DNA from: Sediminibacterium sp.
GTDB taxonomy: Bacteria; Bacteroidota; Bacteroidia; Chitinophagales; Chitinophagaceae
Length of the DNA stretch: 64,000 nucleotides
Assembly: GCA_017537025.1 (NCBI GenBank)
Contig: JAFWCB010000002.1
Span: forward strand, 248,001 to 312,000
Direction: 5' to 3'
In this document: positions 62,004 through 64,000 of the stretch, in pieces
How positions within the stretch are numbered: position 1 is the first letter of the stretch
Layout: each line of letters opens with the position of its first letter
Program-made: the position numbers and the translations under genes
The notes under the pieces: model-generated
What the model was told of the DNA's origin: nothing
Databases searched by the model: none
What the model saw: only the letters and a program-made list of their open reading frames with translations

Positions 62004-62076
62004 TGATCCCGCTGGGACTCGAACCCAGGACCCATACATTAAAAGTGTATTGCTCTACCAACTGAGCTACGGAATC
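62004..62076 (-). tRNA. tRNA-Lys (anticodon TTT)
   Basis: Read on the minus strand: acceptor GATTCCG pairs with CGGGATC (one T-G), D-loop AGCTCAGTTGGTAGAGC, anticodon stem ATACA/TGTAT with loop CTTTTAA (anticodon TTT), T-loop GGTTCGAGTCC, discriminator A. CCA is not encoded. 73 nt. A terminator follows and a GIY-YIG remnant lies downstream. Confidence 0.95.
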
Positions 62077-62173
62077 TTAATCCTATAGATGATGTAGGAT
62101 TTTGTTTCGGGTTGCAAAAATAGCGCAAATGAAACTGCTACCAAAATTTTATTCATTTTTTTTCTTGAACTTA

Positions 62174-62203
62174 TTCACCCACAACCCACCTATAACCTAT
62201 TTT
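62174..62203. repeat. Short 7-nt word array fragment
   Basis: CACCCAC and AACCCAC occur 7 nt apart (ACCC at 62177 and 62184) and ACCT at 62188 and 62195. The segment ending the fragment is the reverse complement of ATAGGTTATAGGTG found at 19732-19746. It lies 22 bp before the SDR start. Confidence 0.5.
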
Positions 62204-62224
62204 TGTTTTAAATAATAATCACGG

Positions 62225-63031
62225 ATGAATCATTTCCATAATAAAATAGTAGTAATTACCGGAGGTTCCGACGGTATAGGGAAAGCATTGGTTGATGCAT
62301 TTTTGCAACAAGGAGCTAAAGTAGCAACCTGCGGACGTAACTACGATAAATTATATCAATTACAATCTTTATACACGGGTAAACCTTTGCTTATTCATAC
62401 AGCAGATGTGAGTAAAGAGCAAGATTGTGTACTTTTTATTGAAGCCGTAATTAAAGCATTTGGAACCATTGATATCTTAATTAATAATGCCGGTATTTCT
62501 ATGCGATCTCTTGTAAGTGAGGTTTCATTAGAAACTATTCGTAAAGTGATGGATATTAATTTTTGGGGAACAGTTTATTGCACCAAACTAGCACTTCCTT
62601 ATATCTTGAACAATAAGGGTACTGTAGTAGGTGTTTCTTCTATTGCAGGTTATAGAGGCTTGCCCGGAAGAAGTGGATATTCGGCTTCTAAATTTGCAGT
62701 GAATGGATGGCTTGAAGCGTTACGCACCGAACTACTTAATACCGGTACAAATGTTATGTGGGTTTGTCCGGGTTTTACAACTTCTAATATCAGGAATGTA
62801 GCCTTGAATAAAAATGGCGATTCGCATGGCGAATCGCCGATGGATGAAGGTAATATGATGAGTGCTGAAGAATGTGCATCGCATATATTAACTGCTATTT
62901 CGAAAAGAAAACGTACGCTCGTACTTACGTATACAGGTAAAAGAACCGTTTTTTTAAACAGATTTTTTCCGTCAATAGCCGATAAACTAGTTCGTAATTT
63001 TTTCTTTAAAAATGGAGAGCTGGTGAAATAA
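62225..63031 (+). CDS. Short-chain dehydrogenase/reductase
   Basis: 268-residue SDR. Cofactor-binding TGGSDGIGKALV near 12, NNAG near 90, catalytic Ser in SSIAGYRGLPGRSGYSASKFA together with YxxxK. The C-terminal tail is longer than in classic SDRs and ends in a basic FFFKNGELVK; membrane association is possible. Substrate unknown. The SAM hydrolase gene starts 29 bp downstream on the same strand. Confidence 0.9.
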   Translation: MNHFHNKIVVITGGSDGIGKALVDAFLQQGAKVATCGRNYDKLYQLQSLYTGKPLLIHTADVSKEQDCVLFIEAVIKAFGTIDILINNAGISMRSLVSEVSLETIRKVMDINFWGTVYCTKLALPYILNNKGTVVGVSSIAGYRGLPGRSGYSASKFAVNGWLEALRTELLNTGTNVMWVCPGFTTSNIRNVALNKNGDSHGESPMDEGNMMSAEECASHILTAISKRKRTLVLTYTGKRTVFLNRFFPSIADKLVRNFFFKNGELVK

Positions 63032-63060
63032 CCAACCTGCATTTTTCGTTAAGAAACGGC

Positions 63061-63882
63061 ATGCCCATCCTTACGTTGACAACTGATATCGGCCAGCGAG
63101 ATTATATCGTAGGTGCTATTAAAGGTCAGTTTGTTAAATTAATGCCCTCCCTCAATACAGTTGATATCACGCATTATTTATCTCAAACAAATCTTCCCGT
63201 TGCTGCGTATACTTGCTACAATGCCTTTAAATACTATCCGGAAAAAACCTATCATCTAGTACTCATCAATGTATTCGAATCTTCTCTCGACTATTTCTTA
63301 ATTGCCCAGGTAAATGAGCAATATATCATTTGCGCAGATAATGGACTTATAACCATGATGTTGGGTAAACGCCCCGATGAAGTTGTGCGCATACCCGTAT
63401 CCAGAAATAGTACTTTACTAACCATGACCCAGGATATTGCCGCCTCTGTTTTTAAATTGGAAGAATATGGCAAACTCTCCACCATAGGTGCGCCCGCCAC
63501 ACAAATTGTAGAGAAATATCCGCTACGTCCAACAGCGGGCCCGGATTGGATAGAAGGACAAATTCTCTTCATTGATAATTTTGAGAATGTAATAATTAAT
63601 ATTACCCGACAGGATTTTGAAGAACATAGAAAGGGTAGAAGCTTCCGCATCATGTTCCAGCGGAATGAATCCATAGAAAAGCTTAGTAGTAACTATGCTG
63701 CCGTTCCGGAACACGAAAAAATTGCCTGGTTTAACTCGGCCGGATATCTCGAAATCTCACTCAGAAACGGTAATATGGCCGGTCTTTTCGGCCTTCAGGG
63801 CTATAATGAACAGATGCAGCAATCGGGCGTAGCAGCCGGAAATAAATGGTTTTATCAAACCATACGGATTTTTTTTGAATAG
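63061..63882 (+). CDS. SAM hydrolase (SAM hydroxide adenosyltransferase, DUF62 family)
   Basis: 273-residue homologue of fluorinase/chlorinase that in most bacteria hydrolyses S-adenosylmethionine to adenosine and methionine. Motifs: LTTDIGQRDYIVGAIKG (N-terminal), ADNGLITMMLG and FNSAGYLEISLRNG with the purine-binding stretch IDNFENVIINI. I do not see a reason to expect halogenation. Neighbours give no clear pathway link. Confidence 0.9.
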   Translation: MPILTLTTDIGQRDYIVGAIKGQFVKLMPSLNTVDITHYLSQTNLPVAAYTCYNAFKYYPEKTYHLVLINVFESSLDYFLIAQVNEQYIICADNGLITMMLGKRPDEVVRIPVSRNSTLLTMTQDIAASVFKLEEYGKLSTIGAPATQIVEKYPLRPTAGPDWIEGQILFIDNFENVIINITRQDFEEHRKGRSFRIMFQRNESIEKLSSNYAAVPEHEKIAWFNSAGYLEISLRNGNMAGLFGLQGYNEQMQQSGVAAGNKWFYQTIRIFFE

Positions 63883-63904
63883 CCACCAATAGCCAGTATT
63901 TTCG
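63874..63904 (+). promoter_or_regulatory. Promoter for lpdA
   Basis: TTTG at 63874-63877 (last codons of the SAM hydrolase gene), 19-nt spacer, TATTTTCG at 63897-63904 (one mismatch). The ATG lies 44 nt downstream. Confidence 0.6.
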
Positions 63905-63948
63905 CATCCGCATTTACATTATTCATCCTTCAATTAATTCCATTTATC

Positions 63949-64000
63949 ATGGCATACGACGTGATTGTTTTAGGTAGTGGTCCGGGTGGTTATCCTGCTG
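63949..64000 (+). CDS. lpdA: Dihydrolipoyl dehydrogenase, N-terminal fragment cut by the window edge
   Basis: ATG at 63949 opens MAYDVIVLGSGPGGYPA, the FAD-binding GxGxxG start of E3 lipoamide dehydrogenases. Only 17 codons are in the window. With pdhB (13423) and lipB (49341) it belongs to the lipoate-dependent dehydrogenase system. Confidence 0.85.
   Translation, partial: MAYDVIVLGSGPGGYPA

Noticed and set aside
61965-62039. Upstream extension of the GIY-YIG frame reading MYGSWVRVPAG
   Set aside because: It is the antisense frame of the tRNA-Lys gene, not a coding sequence.
63291-63714. Two minus-strand frames inside the SAM hydrolase gene
   Set aside because: Shadows of a conserved gene; no family features.

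Overview
The window is a 64 kb piece of an AT-rich chromosome from the phylum Bacteroidota, most likely family Chitinophagaceae (a freshwater Sediminibacterium-like organism is my inference, not proven). The reasons are Bacteroidota -7/-33 promoters (TTTG-N19/20-TAnnTTTG), absence of obvious Shine-Dalgarno sites, TonB receptors with a carboxypeptidase-like N-terminal domain, DUF5686, a PorW/SprE-like protein, bacillithiol synthesis (BshC) and a proteorhodopsin. There is no rRNA, insertion sequence, prophage or CRISPR array, and one tRNA (Lys, TTT).

Layout. 1-5.6 kb: HtrA protease, LuxC-like acyl-CoA reductase diverging from a ferredoxin, D-Ala-D-Ala ligase, PASTA protein, rhodanese. 5.7-19.7 kb: DUF5686 protein, TrhO, PurC, two TonB receptors around PdhB, a sigma-54-type response regulator, signal peptidase I, cytidine deaminase. 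19.7-26 kb: accessory-looking stretch with ArsR-SRPBCC-VOC, a MEST-like hydrolase, two small lipoproteins, an exported amidohydrolase and a DUF2177-DUF1295 pair. 26-29 kb: phototrophy locus, a rhodopsin followed on the same strand by one gene fusing lycopene cyclase (CrtY) to the beta-carotene-cleaving dioxygenase Blh. 29-34.7 kb: flavin reductase, DUF2071, sterol desaturase family protein, D-amino-acid dehydrogenase, BshC. 34.7-50 kb: cell envelope and core metabolism (PBP1-type enzyme, PorW/SprE-like protein, SprT-like protein, SucC, YceI, S8 protease, BioB, RluD, LipB). 50-64 kb: TPR protein, VOC protein, class V aminotransferase, orphan ABC ATPase, hydrolases, MurQ with a sugar kinase (peptidoglycan recycling), Ctp protease, tRNA-Lys beside a GIY-YIG remnant, SDR, SAM hydrolase and the start of LpdA.

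How it fits together. The rhodopsin has the DTE motif and retinal lysine of a proton pump, Met at the spectral tuning site and Gly where antenna-binding rhodopsins have a fenestration. The fused enzyme contains both halves needed to turn lycopene into beta-carotene and then retinal in one chain. A hairpin between the two genes could keep the enzyme low relative to the opsin.

The second unusual signal is not a gene. At least seven loci carry arrays with strict 7-nt (once 8-nt) periodicity in which a 3-4 nt core recurs while neighbouring bases drift. Most sit at gene 3' ends, several switch to the reverse-complement word half way and so form long hairpins, they encode the last residues of flanking proteins, and one lies inside the bshC reading frame. 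Two are followed by copies of the same CTTCCCCC hairpin, with a compensatory base-pair change between the copies.
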